This document shows, piece by piece, positions 31,383-43,506 of a DNA stretch of 64,000 bases. The notes beneath the pieces are model-generated. The model ran no database searches. It saw only the letters and a list, made by a program, of their open reading frames with translations, and was not told the origin of the DNA. The stretch comes from Coccinella septempunctata (Eukaryota; Arthropoda; Insecta; Coleoptera; Coccinellidae). The stretch's first letter is position 1; every line of letters starts with the position of its first letter. The position numbers and the translations under genes are program-made. The stretch is from contig NC_058189.1 of assembly GCF_907165205.1 (NCBI RefSeq), positions 40,326,270-40,390,269 of the forward strand, read 5' to 3'.

Positions 31383-32429
31383 CCGCCAAACGAGGTGATG
31401 TGGATATAGCAGGGTAAAGTCCGTGTTTTCACGCTTATTTTATAGCGCAACTCAAACACACGACCCTAACTTGCCGCGAAAAAAAATCATTGTCTACCGT
31501 TAACTCCTAAGATTGCTGATTGGTGCCTTGCATACAATTTTGGAGGGTTAATTGTTCTCACAAAAAAAGGTTTCATACTCTCTCGAATGAACAATTTTTC
31601 AATTGTTCAACTTCAATTATACGAGTATTTGTTGCAATAACTACGATAGTTATTCTATTATTTATTAAATTTTGTAGGTTACATATAAACTAGTTGGAAT
31701 ATAATTACTGATTTGAAAAATCAAACGAAACTACACAGTTTTTTAGGAAAAAAATATAAAAATATATATAACATCACTCAAATGTGACGGGTGAAGTCGA
31801 TTACCAATGATTTTGTCATGTTTGACCATGTTGCTTAAAGATCAATTGCGCATAAATGCACTTTTGATGTATCCAAATGCAGAGGATATCGCCCTTGTGA
31901 AAAAGCACTGAATAATTCGCAAAATTCACCAAGCAAGTGACACTTGGACCGCACATCTTTACTCTGGAAGCCAAAGAAGAAGGGAGAATTGAATAAATCT
32001 CCACCTATCTGAGGACTAGAGTACATTCGCATATATATTCATTCAAAGTACTGTTTTTATGTTTGTTAGAGATTTATTTTAGTTGTTTATTGTATATTGT
32101 TTGAAAACAAAACATGTGCTGTTTGACCCAGAAAGAATAAGATTTTTTTGTTTTTTTAATGGTTCTAGTTCCGATTTCATCAGTTCATTTCAGGAGTTAA
32201 AATAAATTCTTTTTATTTCATCTGATCCACTTCACTCCTCGTATGGTTGAATCATTCATTGATTTTCAAAGTGAGATCCACTTCACCCCAAACTAGGAGG
32301 TGAAGTGGATTACACTTCAACCAAGAACATGTCAAAAACTGTGCTGCCAAACATTTTAGGAAAATCGGCCACTCGATAGCTAAAGGATCATAGAATCTAT
32401 ATTATGATCCACTTCACCCCGTTTGACGG
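31383..32429. mobile_element. MITE-like element with CCGYCAAACG ends
   Basis: The left end CCGCCAAACGAGGTGATGTG is matched by the right end CACTTCACCCCGTTTGACGG, with TA on both sides (31381-31382 and 32430-32431), as in the Tc1/mariner/pogo superfamily. Inner copies of the GGTGAAGT...GAT motif occur near 31790, 32224, 32275 and 32300. No transposase frame is visible. 1047 bp. Confidence 0.7.
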
Positions 32430-32431
32430 TA

Positions 32432-33799
32432 CGCAAGTTATCCACTTCAACAGAAAGACACTTCCACGAATCATCGTTCATTCTTTCATTCTTTGAATTA
32501 TCAAAGAAGTCTTAGAGCCTAATCACTAAAATGTGTGTGGAAATTTCAGTTCAGTCAACTCTCTCATTCTCAAAAGTTTTCGAGGAAATTATCAAGAATG
32601 CAATGCTCACATAATATCAGGCTTTGAATATTCTGGTGCCAAAAAATTCAATTGGAGACGTTATTTCTTTTAGATATATCACTCCAAATGTCCCCGAGTA
32701 TACGGCATACAATAAAATATCATCTTGCTATCTTGAGTATCAAAATATCAACATTTCAACCAGATTCTGTTAGAAGATACAGTGGGTACTATTTTCTCTA
32801 TTTATCATGTTCCATGTACACCTAGAGCTTTCCTTGAACGAATCCGCTGGACAACAGAAGGATTAAAAGGTATGCACTGGACTACAATACACAACTTCAT
32901 TCGAAGGTCCTGTACCCTGCATTACGTAAATACTTTATTTGATTCATGCTGACCGCATTGTCGTAGATTCCCCAGAAACGTGGATGATAGTGGTGGTTTC
33001 GCCCGCAGAAGGGTGAATCCCGTATTTGGTTAGGAAACATCATGAAACATTGATGAGCAGACTGAAGAGGTAAACTGAAAGATGTAGAGTCGAATTCATA
33101 ATAAAACTATTGTTTGTGTTCAAGTAAAACAAGGATTTTATTACTCTCATAAAACAGGTTGTCCGGATTTAACGTTCATATATTTCAGGCGGTGATTCTG
33201 GTAAAAATATGAAGAAATATTTATACCAACTTGGGTCCTTATGCATCCCACGGGCCGTAAAGCCAGTTATTTTGCAATAGCTTTGTCGAAATTTAGCGGG
33301 TCTGAATGAAATTTATTGAATGGAGTAGTTTGATGATAATGAACTTAACTGATTCTCATCAGTGGCGGAAATAATAGCCCCCTTTTATTCCCGCCTTTAA
33401 TATAATGAATGACATCTAATTTTTGAGAAAGATTGCATTTTAACTTGCCCACCAAATGTGATCCGCGTGGAGGAAGACAAATTAGATGTTCTTTGTGTAT
33501 CGTCTACGGCAATTTTAACACGGTTGTACTGGACCAGTATGTACGAGTACGTAATGGGATCTTTAAGTGTGAATTTCATAAATTTTGATAATTTACGCAC
33601 ATTTTAAGGATCGATAACAACACATTCCAATATTACTGGACAATAAGAGAAATAAAAGCCCACGCCTCCACCAATTCGCCAAATAACAAAAATACAGCAG
33701 ACTGGATAGAAACGTCATTATGAAATTTTAAATGACGCGACTGTTTGGAGAATTGTATGTAAAGAATAATACAAAAGTCGCGGATGTTGGTCTTCCTCA
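32432..33799. other. no recognisable gene
   Basis: Includes the frame at 33397-33600 (minus), which has no family signature. Repeat-like sequence near 33160-33360 (beginning acaggttgtccggatttaac) may be a transposon end but no partner was seen. The copia 3' LTR may extend into the right side of this stretch. Confidence 0.3.
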
Positions 33800-34062
33800 A
33801 TGAGATGTATACGTTTTCGGGTTATTCAAACACAACCATTCAGTAACCTTACTCGGAACTTTTCCAAAGGTATTTTTTCCGACAGGCTGAATGATGAGCT
33901 GAGCAGAATAACTTTTATAATAACTATTTATTTCTAACACCTCGTCATTCGATTCGTTACATAGTACGACTTAACTATTAACTAACTTAAAAATAGGTTA
34001 GAATCCTAATCCACAGAGAAAACATAGAACAAAATAAAGTATTCTTTTTCCTATTGTTAACA
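33800..34062 (-). repeat. copia 3' LTR (outer end uncertain)
   Basis: On the minus strand TGTTAACAATAG directly follows a polypurine tract (GTGGAGGGG at 34063-34071), the expected start of a 3' LTR. An AATAAA-containing stretch at about 33930 could be its polyadenylation signal. The far end was not determined, because a matching 5' LTR is not in the window. Confidence 0.6.
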
Positions 34063-36365
34063 CCCCTCCACAATTTGACAAATTTTTCTTTCCTTTACAT
34101 GTAACCTAATAAAGAATCTAATTTTTCAAATTGAATTCGTACAATTGATTTAGTAAGCAAATCTGCTTCTTGTTCGCATGTACTAACATAAGTAATGTTT
34201 ATTCATTTTTTAATATAAATATCTTGAACAAAATTCACCTTGATAGATATGTACTTAAGTTTGTTCTCACACTTATGTTGCTTAAAAATATGAATAACAC
34301 TCTGATTATCCTCATATATTTGAGATGGTATTATATTCTCTACGATACCTAGATCTAACAATAAGTTTTGCATCCACAATATTTCTGGAATAGTTATACT
34401 GAGTAAAACAAATTAAGCTTCACAAATACAAAGCCACACTCTTTTGTTTTCGCGATATCCATTGAACTGTATTACCATAAATCTTAATAACAAATCCAGA
34501 AGTAGATTTACGATCATTAGCTTCATTAGCCCAATCAGCATCAAAAAAGGCTTGTAAAATATTTTCTCCCGAAAAAACTTTATATTCTAATTTTAGATTT
34601 ATTGTACGCTTGAGGTATCTTAAAATTCTTTTCAAATATTTCCAAAGTAACATACTAGGTTTCGATTGATATCTACTTCTCTAAACGGCTTATAATAAAC
34701 AGAAACACTCTCTGAATAAACATCATCATCAATGCCTAAAGTTCCATTGGCGTGAACTGTCCACGACAATGCTCCATATTGAATTTAATTAATAATCTTT
34801 CAATGGAATTTGTTTGACTTAATTCAAGAATTTGATTCTGTATATCTCTGTCGACTTTTATACCTAAAAAATAATTTACTTCGCCTAGATCTTTCATTAT
34901 AAATGCTGTTTTTAGATATTGTTTCAAAGTAGTTAAACACTCAATATCATTATACTAACTATGAGCAAATCATCAACGTACATTATCAAATATATAACAT
35001 AAGTACCGATAAATTTTGTTAATAAACATTTGTCTGATTCAGCAATTGAATAGCCAAAATTGATTAAATGATCTGTCAACGTTTTATACCATTCTCTAGA
35101 TGATTGTTTGAGACCATTTGTTCAGCTTACATACTTTTCCGTTACTAGCATATCCAGGTGTTGGTTTCATATAGATAGTTTCTTTCAATGTACCATAAAG
35201 AAATGCACATTTCACATCCATATGTGAAATGTGCATTTCACATTTCACATTTCTCCTCATTAGCAACTGATAAAATTGTCCTCAGAGTACTTAACTTTGT
35301 CACTGGTGAATAACTTTCTTAGAAGTCTATACCACTTTTCTGTGAACACCCCTTAGCCACCAATTTTGCTCGATACCTAATGATACCACCTCTGTCATTT
35401 CTCTTGACACTAAAAACCCATTTGCAGTCAATTACTTTTCTATCCTTAGGTGGGTCTATCATGGTCCAAGTTTCATTTCTCTCCATTGACTTCAATTCTT
35501 CATTGATTGCTTCAGTCGATTCTTCTTTGTCTGGGTGATTTTCAATATCATGTATTGTTTCTAGTATATTTGTTTCGACATATTGTTCTGCATTCAATGC
35601 ATAAACCATTAATGTTTCTTCACTGTCAGTGTCAGAATTATAGTGGGTTACATAATCTTTATGCCATACAGGAGGTTTGACATTCCTCTTTGTATCAACA
35701 TATCTGCTTGATTCAACCAAAATATTATTGTCGTCACTTCTACTATTATCGGTTGCATCTTCAACTTCTTGTGGTTCTTCATTATTGTATGTTGTTATAA
35801 TTCAATTTTCTTGTCTGATATTGATATCCTCATCAAATATTACTTTTCTTGAAACTATAATAGAATTAGTATTTGGATTCCACAATCTATATCCATTGGT
35901 ACTATATCCAACCATAATCATCCTCTCAGATTTATCATCTAGTTTTCCCCTTTTACAGTCAGGTACATGATGCAATAGATCCAAAAACTCTCAAATTTTT
36001 GACATTTGGTTTTTTATTATACCACAGTTCTACTGGCGTTTTATTCTTTTCTACAAATAAACTTCTGGAAGGTGATCGATTCATCAGATATGCTGCAGTA
36101 CGTACAGCTTCACCCCAAAAATTCTTTGATAGATTACTATCCTAGATCATTGCTCTGGCTCTTTCTAATAATGTTCGATTACAACGTTCACTTACCCCAT
36201 TCTGTTGTGGGTTGTAGGGGACAGTATATTCCATTTTAATTCCATGTTCGTTGCAGAAATCCATGAAGTCATTTGATGTATATTCCCCTCCATTATCCAT
36301 TCTCAATCTACATATTTTTCTCTCAAATTGGGTTTCACTAGCTTCCTTGTATTGTCTAAAATACT
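34063..36365 (-). pseudogene. copia retrotransposon pol remnant (integrase, RT, RNase H)
   Basis: Minus-strand order matches Ty1/copia. Integrase core: R-M-D-N-G-G-E-Y near 36290, then Y-N-P-Q-Q-N-G-V-S-E-R with catalytic Glu near 36210, and N-F-W-G-E-A-V. Integrase tail: K-S-E-R-M-I-M-V-G-Y and I-I-V-S-R-K-V-I-F-D-E. RT: E-T-W-T-M-I-D and D-C-K-W-V-F-S-V-K-R near 35420, R-A-K-L-V-A-K-G, then Y-V-D-D-L-L-I-V near 34965 (catalytic box), M-K-D-L-G-E-V-N-Y-F-L-G. RNase H: D-A-D-W-A-N, R-K-S-T-S-G-F, Y-E-D-N-Q-S near 34310. Gag, protease and the start of integrase are lost (truncation near 36365). Stops and frameshifts are frequent, so it is inactive. Confidence 0.9.
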
Positions 36366-36384
36366 AATTCTTTTTCAACTATGA

Positions 36385-36745
36385 GTTTGTCAAAACTAGT
36401 TGGCTATTTAGATTGCCCTGAACTGCTGAGCTTGATCAGTTTCAATGCAGCTTTGAGGACGTGTAATGTTGTATTTTCATCCTGATCCTGTCCGTACCAA
36501 CTTTACTACCGCAAGCTTTTTTATATTAGTAGATGTTTAACATGCTGTAATAGTATGTCATCTACTCTTCAGTTTTTTTAGTGTATCATTATCGTTGTTT
36601 AAAGGTTTAGTTTTGGGATTGTTTTAAAGTTTTAATTTTTTTGTATGCATTTTGTTTCATTTTTCTTTATATTGTGTATCAAATGGGTTGTACCGTTTAT
36701 AAATTATGCAATGCGTGATGAATAAATAAATAAATGAAAAACCGT
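36385..36745 (+). pseudogene. LINE 3' end fragment (jockey/R1-like) with AAATAAAT tail
   Basis: A short frame reads L-V-G-Y-L-D-C-P-E-L-L-S-L-I-S-F-N, then after a shift V-R-T-N-F, as in the last residues of jockey/R1-group LINE proteins (DxPxLLxxIxFxVP...RTNY). A 3' UTR follows and ends in ATGAATAAATAAATAAATG. The left boundary abuts the copia remnant, so one interrupts the other or both are truncated. Confidence 0.5.
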
Positions 36746-37013
36746 GAAGATATTCATGTTTCAACAGAGCTCCATTTTCAGATTTGCTTTCTTAATTTCA
36801 CGTTAAAAATCCTGCCTAAAATTTGAAATTGTACAGCAACGCTGAATTTTATGAGGAATCAAATTTCATAATACAATATACGGCAAACCATTCAAAAAAC
36901 GAATGTCACTTCCGGTGAAATCCTACAACCAATCGTCATTGATCTAGTCAAACCTCAAGTTCGAAATCACAAGCATGAAAATCGATTCCTTTCCAGAAAT
37001 ATTTCAACGGACG
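36746..37013. other. no recognisable gene
   Basis: AT-rich spacer between the LINE end and the inverted array. Confidence 0.5.
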
Positions 37014-38381
37014 CAGTTCTTGATGTGTGTGAAGTTGGCCCAGCACTTATCGATTTTCGAAAAAAAAAATTTGTGCTGAATTGTGCTGCTTTGTGCGCTT
37101 GAAATTTTTTTTTTTATTCTACACGGTTCTCAAAATATTTCACAAAATGTATCGAATGGGCCAGCACAGCACGAAAAAATGAGTTTTGGCGACTGAAGCA
37201 GGTTGTGCTGTGCATGCACAATGTTGTGCCGTTCGAATTTTTGCGAAATTCCCTCTTATCTCCCCGAAAATCGAAAAATGAAGAAAAAAGTTACCGCAGC
37301 ACTTCTGTTTTTTCTTCTCAAAAATAACTTGAAAAATTTGTGCTACATTTGTGCTGACTTGTGCCGTAAATATTTTCTCGAAAATTTGTCGGATTTTCCG
37401 GGAAATCTTGAAACTGAAAAAAAAGTTAACCCAGCACTTTCGTCTTTTTCTCAATGAAAACATATGTAAACAATAGTGCTACACGTGTGCTAAATTTTGC
37501 CGTTGAAATTTTCACGAAAATCCTTCTAGTTTTTCGAAAAATTTATATTTTTGAAACAAGCTAGCCCAGCACTTTCCTGTTTTTGCAGTTTAATTTTTTT
37601 TGTATAGTTGTGCTACATTTGTGCTGATTTTTGCCGTTCAGATTTCCAGAAAAAACTTTCAACTTTTCCTTCAAATGGTGGATATCAGAAAAATCATTAG
37701 ATTGTCTAAAAATCAGTATATACGGCAACAGGCCTAATATTCATACCGTTGAGGTTGGCAACCCTCCCTGAAAATTTCAACTGCACAAATCAGCACAAAT
37801 GTGGCACAACTAAATGAAAAAAAAATTAAACTTCAAAAATACGAGAGGCTGACTTCTTTCCAAAATATCAATTTTTCGAAAAACTAGAAGGATTTTCGTG
37901 AAAATTTCTACGGCACAAGTTAGCACACGTGTAGCACGATTCTTCACATATATTTTCATTGAGAAAAAACGAAAGTGCTGGGCAGCCTTTTTTTCAATTT
38001 CAAGATTTCCCGGAAAATCCGACGAATTTTTGGGAAAATATTTACGGCACAAGTCAGCATAAATATAGCACAAATTTTTCTAGTTATTTTTGAGAAGAAA
38101 AAACAAAAGTGCTGAGCTGACTTTATCTTCATTTTCGATTTTCCGGGAGACAAGAGCGCAAAAATTCGAACAGCACAACACTGTACATGCATAGCACAAC
38201 CTGTTTCAGTCGTCAAAACTCTTTTTTTCGATAAGTGCTGGGCTGGCCCATTCTATACATTTTGTGAAATATTTTGAGAACCGTGTGGAATAAAAATGAA
38301 ATTCAACGGCACAATGCAGCACAAATTTTTTTTTTCGATAATCGAAAAGTGCTGGGCCAACTTCACACACATCAGTTCTTG
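37014..38381. repeat. 1.37-kb inverted array of about 135-bp units
   Basis: In the left arm the word CAGCAC recurs at 37041, 37162, 37297, 37432 and 37567, a period settling at 135. Each unit also has TGTGCTACATTTGTGCTGA-like text and a GCCGTT...TTTCGAAAAA stretch. The right arm carries the same units in reverse (GTGCTG at 37975, 38109, 38235, 38349). Outer ends match in reverse complement (gatgtgtgtgaagttggccc left, its complement at 38350-38375). The middle 80-90 bases (about 37680-37765) are unpaired. Frames on both strands inside are reading artefacts. The class is unknown; it could be a foldback transposon grown by internal amplification. Confidence 0.85.
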
Positions 38382-39499
38382 TGACACCCTTTATATCAAC
38401 CATTCAATACTTTAAAACACAATAGATATCAAGCTGAATTCTCATCGTCAGGATTCGTATGTTATTGATTGTTCAATCAACCACTACGGTAACTTCGGCA
38501 ATCACACGTACATAAACGGACATTTAACATGTGCATCAACAATCCAGCGATGGTTTACGGCTTTATATTTCCATATCTGAATCCTCAAACTCGCCCAACT
38601 TCAATTTCCGGGCGGAAAAACGACAGATCTCAAAAAAATATGCGCGTGCATGGAAAAGGGGGCTCGTTTCGACGTTGGCCGTCAATGAGGACGAACGTGA
38701 AAAGTCATGTGTGGTCGTCCATGCGAGATAACGTTCAAATTTGACGGAAATATTTCCGGTTTTATGATAATTTGATGCGGCAGAAATTTTAATTAATCTG
38801 TCACTCAACCCACGGACATTGTGAAATAAAGAGGGTGTAACCTAATAATGGTCACTGACTTATTATTGTTTCATAAATTACTTTCATGCAAGCAAATGAG
38901 ATTTGGGACACTGAATAGAAAATAAAATCATCCTGTCGAACTGAGACACCTGGTGACACCAATCACCAATCTTCCATTCTTGTCTGATATTTTTTATTGG
39001 TGATAACACAAGGTAATTCCACCCGAAAATTATATTTATATGATGATATTGGTCCCTAATTTGTGATTGCCGTTGATCCTTATAGAGCTATTCAAACCAC
39101 GTGACGTTTCGATAGGTAATAATGGAATTCGATGGTCAACCAAAATTGTTAGTTCTTATTGCCCATGTTTTCTCATGTCACATGATGTATTTACTTAGAT
39201 AAAACAAAAGATGTTGATTAATTTCCAAATATCTGGACGTACCTTAACATTACAGCATTCAAATTTTTCATAGTCTCCCACTGTAAGTGGTCTATATCCC
39301 ATATCAAATGTGTTTACTCAGGCAACAGCCTAAAATATGAGCCAGTTGTCTTCATAATTGTTGATTTATGTAATTTTTCTTTATAGGTGAAGTTCTTCTT
39401 GCCTTAGAACTCCCTTCAACTATTTTCACCATCAATGCAAGATGATTCTTATTCAAGAATTCAATATTCTTGTAATTATCCAATAATTTCTTTGATATT
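38382..39499. other. no recognisable gene; a less AT-rich island at 38530-38830
   Basis: The stretch 38530-38830 is richer in G+C and CpG than its surroundings and has overlapping short frames on both strands (38529-38744, 38563-38808) without family features. It could be a promoter or untranslated exon, but no motif supports that. Confidence 0.3.
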
Positions 39500-40440
39500 G
39501 GTACCCATTCCCTACCACTGCATCAGATGCTAATGCATTGCATCTTTGGGTTGATTTTTTTGACTTCTACAACTGGTGTGACGTCTTCCACCTTCAGCCA
39601 AAGAAGTTAACCAACATAAACTCTTCTCAAGCAACTGCAATTTATGTGTCAATAATTTAATTTTCTTCCATAGCAGAAATACGATCTTTTGTCCTTTCAA
39701 TGCAAATATTTAGATTTGGATTTACAATCAGTTTGTATAAACGTTAGTTATGATCATCACATATTTCCGACTTAATATTTTCCGTATCGATTTGACATTG
39801 TGATAAATACGTAATTAGTGAGACTTTTACCTAAAACATGTTTTTACATGCGTCATAATCTCACATTTTCGTACTGTAGAATATGAAATGTGTCAAATTA
39901 CCATGACCAGCCGAGTGCTTTTATGAAAGTGAATGTAGTAAACAAAAAGTGATTTTTTCAATTTACAAACAATTATCAAACTTAATTGAACAGAACGCAA
40001 TTATTCTCCTCTTCTCTGACTTTATATGCCTCACAGAAAGTATAATAAGAAAACATATTCAAGAATTTTCGTTTACTTGGATGACTAAAAAAATTACTTT
40101 CATTGAATTTTGAAGGAAACAGGACCATATCAATAGATACTAATAGATTTATAAAAAATTTTCGTCCTTGATTGAGGTTTATTTCATGCATTCGGAGTAA
40201 TAGTAATGTTTTCTGAATAAACCTGCATATTAATCAGTTGGAATATGGCTACATTTCGCGATAAAATAGATACCCATAATCGCAAATCCGATTATTAGTC
40301 TTGATTTCAATCATAGACACTAATTAATCATGAACGCAGTGGTCAGTATCACAAGATGCATATCTGTTATAATTAGGCCATCGAATACTGATTCGGCATT
40401 GAGCATAACCCTTTCATTTACCTACCTTTATCATGATGCA
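39500..40440. repeat. dispersed repeat family, copy b
   Basis: The first 450 bases match the sequence around the 16093-17797 hAT element (see copy a), without that hAT. About 39960-40430 matches about 7200-7640. Together they outline a repeat of at least 0.9 kb, class unknown. The minus-strand frame 39982-40191 is not conserved in the other copy. Confidence 0.55.
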
Positions 40441-41445
40441 TTGATGATATCGAAATAACCGTCGACAACCCTATCTCTATTTATATTTCACTTCGTCCTT
40501 TAATTCAGCATATATTCCATATGAAGCAGAATTGATAAAGAGCACGGAACCAATTAATTAATTTTAGATGAAAAGGACTATCTATTGCATTATTTTTGGT
40601 TGACACCCTATAAATTTATGCAGATTTGAAAAGACCTTGTTATTTGAAATTCGTACGACTAGGGGTCAATGGGAATAATTTGACAAAAAAACGAGAAATG
40701 AAGCACTTATTTTGAAATAGCCCTTCAAATCGACATTCACCTCGTGACAGTTCAAAAGAAACCTATTTCTAAAGTCGAAGTCGTAAGTCATTCACTTATT
40801 CCAATTTTTTCTGCACGAATTCGATCACATTTAACAATAATAATTTGCCGAGAAATCCTCCCTTTACATAGTTCTTTCTGACTAATGTAGACGGTGTACC
40901 GAAGCGAGGTAAAAATTCCTATTTGTGTAAGATCCTTAAATATTTATTTCAAAAATTGGTTAGCTCTAGGAAATAAATCATTGATGATATCGACATGATA
41001 TTCTCAACCGCTAATTATTAGGCTAACAATTAAAAAAAAGCAGTTGTGACAAATTCCCAGAAAAAAATTCAAACATTTTTTACCTCATATTTTATCCTCA
41101 TTTCGTCACTTGTTTGTCCCATTTTCGTCACAGGTATGTCCCCATTTACGCAATATAACCTGATTCAACCAATCCCTTACAATTAAACATTGGAGGAGTG
41201 GGATAAATTTTATTATTGAAAACACAGGAAATAAACCAAATAATCCGAAAACATTAGAAAACACGAAGCAAATTATTAATTTCAACAACTTATTTCTTTG
41301 GTAGTCAGGAATACCCTCGAAATTAATCGAAACCTGTTTCCCAATTGAATATCAGCCACTGAGTAACGGTTTTCGCCCATTTTCGAAGCCTTAAAGTAGT
41401 ATATCGTGAAATTAATAACTTTTAAACTTTTTTTATCGACTCAAC
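40441..41445. other. no recognisable gene
   Basis: AT-rich. The minus-strand frame 41106-41288 has a hydrophobic stretch but no family features. Confidence 0.35.
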
Positions 41446-41575
41446 ATAGCGCTGATGTAGAACTCAAAAATGTTTTGACAAGTGTCATAACCTCACGAAC
41501 GAAAATTCGTTCTATACAGTGTAGAATTTCTATGGCCAACCCAGTGCTTTCATGAATGTGAATGGAGTAGAGGTA
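41446..41575. repeat. dispersed repeat family, partial copy c
   Basis: Matches about 18115-18240 with mismatches and a small insertion (shared catagcgctgat, gttttgacaag, cataacctcac, gaatggagta). Only this end of the repeat is present. Confidence 0.55.
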
Positions 41576-43119
41576 TCATTCACATTATTTTACGGTGCGC
41601 CATATAAATTTTTGTGATTTGATTGAGTGAGGTAGATGCGGGTAATAAGGCCTAGCTAAGGATGATTTGAAATTGATCGAAAATTATGAACTTCAATCAC
41701 CGAATTTTATTTTCAATTAAACTTGAACATCAAATACCCTCAAATTAAAACAAAAAATGGTAACTTCTTTTGTAAAGAGAAAAAGTTGAAAATTGTTCAG
41801 AATCGAGGATGTTATAATTTTGTGAAAAAAATAGTGGACTGTATGACAAGATAATGGAGTTGGAGATGGTATGAAACATTTATTGTTTATCGTTCACAAT
41901 CATGAATGAGTCAACTGCATGAAGCTAATACAGTAATAAAAAACAAATATTAACAATATCGATAGACTCAGAGAAACATTATTGGACTAAAAGCAGAGAT
42001 AATCCAGAGCAGATCTAATGAGAAGTCACTTGAGGTCAGACTTAGTCTTTGAGATGTTCAATAAATTCAAAATTAACACAGCGTTTACAGTGACAGAGCA
42101 GTCAATGAAAATTGTTTGCGAGAGCCTCTTTATTCCATCAGAAAAACAGGTTAGAATTATGAATTTTAATGAGAAGATCGAGTTGAAACAGTGAAATATG
42201 CCTATCTAATTCTGATCATCAATGATAGATCAATACGCTAAATGTGAGCTGACCAATAATTATGATTTAACTATGAGTAGTACATGAATCTTACAAGTTG
42301 AATGAGAAGAGCAAAAGTAATCAATCTGAGAAGTGCTAGAATATTTTAATTAATATGAGGACAAGAATATTAAAATAAGATTAAAAGTGCAAGCATAATT
42401 AATCAAATGAGAAAAACTATCATAATTAATCTGAAAAGAGCAAGAATAGTTTAATCAATATACATTACGTTGATCCAGAAGAGTGCAAAAATTTATCAAT
42501 GAATTCAACATTTAACAACGGACTGATTACAAGCACGATCATCAGACAAACAGAAGATACAATTGAAAAATTATGAGAGGTACAAATCGAGAGTACTAAT
42601 GAGTGAAACCACTAATCGTTGGTTTTGAGAAGTGCCGAATGCTGAAACCTAACATGTATCTATATCGAGCAAGTTACAAGGAGTAGATCATACCAATTGA
42701 GTGGGCACGATTACAAAAGCAGGCCTTCCAGAGTGGAGCCAGGGACGAGAGTATATCAACCTGTATCATGTTTTACCATTGATCGTTCAACCATGTTTGA
42801 GAAGTTCACAACTTATTCTGAAGGAAAACTACTTAATCCATTGTCCACCCTGAAGAACATGCGTATTCACTCATCTGAAACTCGACAACAGTAATTAGCG
42901 ATATGTACGTAAGAGGTGAACATCAGAGTTGTCTTGAAAAATGAAATGCACTGATTCAAACTATAGAAATGATCATGAAAAAACAATAAATCAGTATTCA
43001 TTATCAATAAGAAGATGTGAGAAGAATTCAAGTCTGGTGCTACATACCCATTTTCATGTGAGAAGATCTAGAGAGGTCTGAAAATCTATGTAAATTATAA
43101 AATAAAATAAAATACATAT
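41576..43119. other. no gene; low-complexity stretch at 42280-42480
   Basis: Around 42280-42480 short phrases such as taattaatctgaaaagagca and atcaatctgagaagtgct recur in diverged form, suggesting an old simple or tandem repeat. The frame 42697-42894 has no signature. Confidence 0.35.
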
Positions 43120-43480
43120 TCCTGGGAAGGCATTTAATCGAGTTGTCCCGTGTATACGTTTCAATCTGTTTGAAGATTCTGAAATATCTTGCACGTGGAC
43201 ATGAATTTATAACTGCTCTATGTCTTCAAATATAGGACATTACAATGTTTGAGAGAACTGGTAACCATTGAATAGGTGAATATCTAATAGTTTCATTAAT
43301 AATTCTCATAGCATCGATTTTCTACACATAAGCACTATTAACCCAAACGGGACAACAATATTCAACGTCCGAAAAAACCAAAGCTAGGGCTGTCGTTCGA
43401 AGAAAAGTTGCTAGTTGTATCATCACCCCATGAAGTACCAGCTAGTTTATGCAGGACATTATTTTTAGTTTTCAAACTTT
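43120..43480 (-). pseudogene. LINE reverse transcriptase, C-terminal fragment
   Basis: On the minus strand: K-T-K-N-N-V-L-H-K-L-A-G-T-S-W-G, then after a shift T-T-A-L-A-L-V-F-S-D-V-E-Y-C-C-P-V-W-V-N-S, and M-R-I-I-N-E-T-I-R with W-L-P-V-L-S-N-I. This is the region after the RT core of a jockey-type LINE common in arthropods (KNNxLRKLxGTxWG...TTALALVYSxAEYCAPVWxNS...MRIIxGTIRxTPxxWLPVLSNI). Stops interrupt it. It ends close to the TACAGGGTG element that begins at 43507. Confidence 0.8.
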
Positions 43481-43506
43481 AACTCTCAAGAATAATCTTG
43501 AATTTC

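Noticed and set aside
33397..33600. 67-codon minus-strand frame
   Set aside because: No recognisable motif; it lies in repeat-like DNA near the copia LTR.
37140..38216. Several frames of 60-107 codons with similar peptides on both strands
   Set aside because: They are translations of the 135-bp inverted units; the similarity comes from DNA repetition and no codon-level constraint is visible.
37041..38354. Regularly spaced repeats considered as a CRISPR array
   Set aside because: Eukaryotic context, units of about 135 bases with internal similarity throughout, opposite orientation in two arms, and no cas genes.
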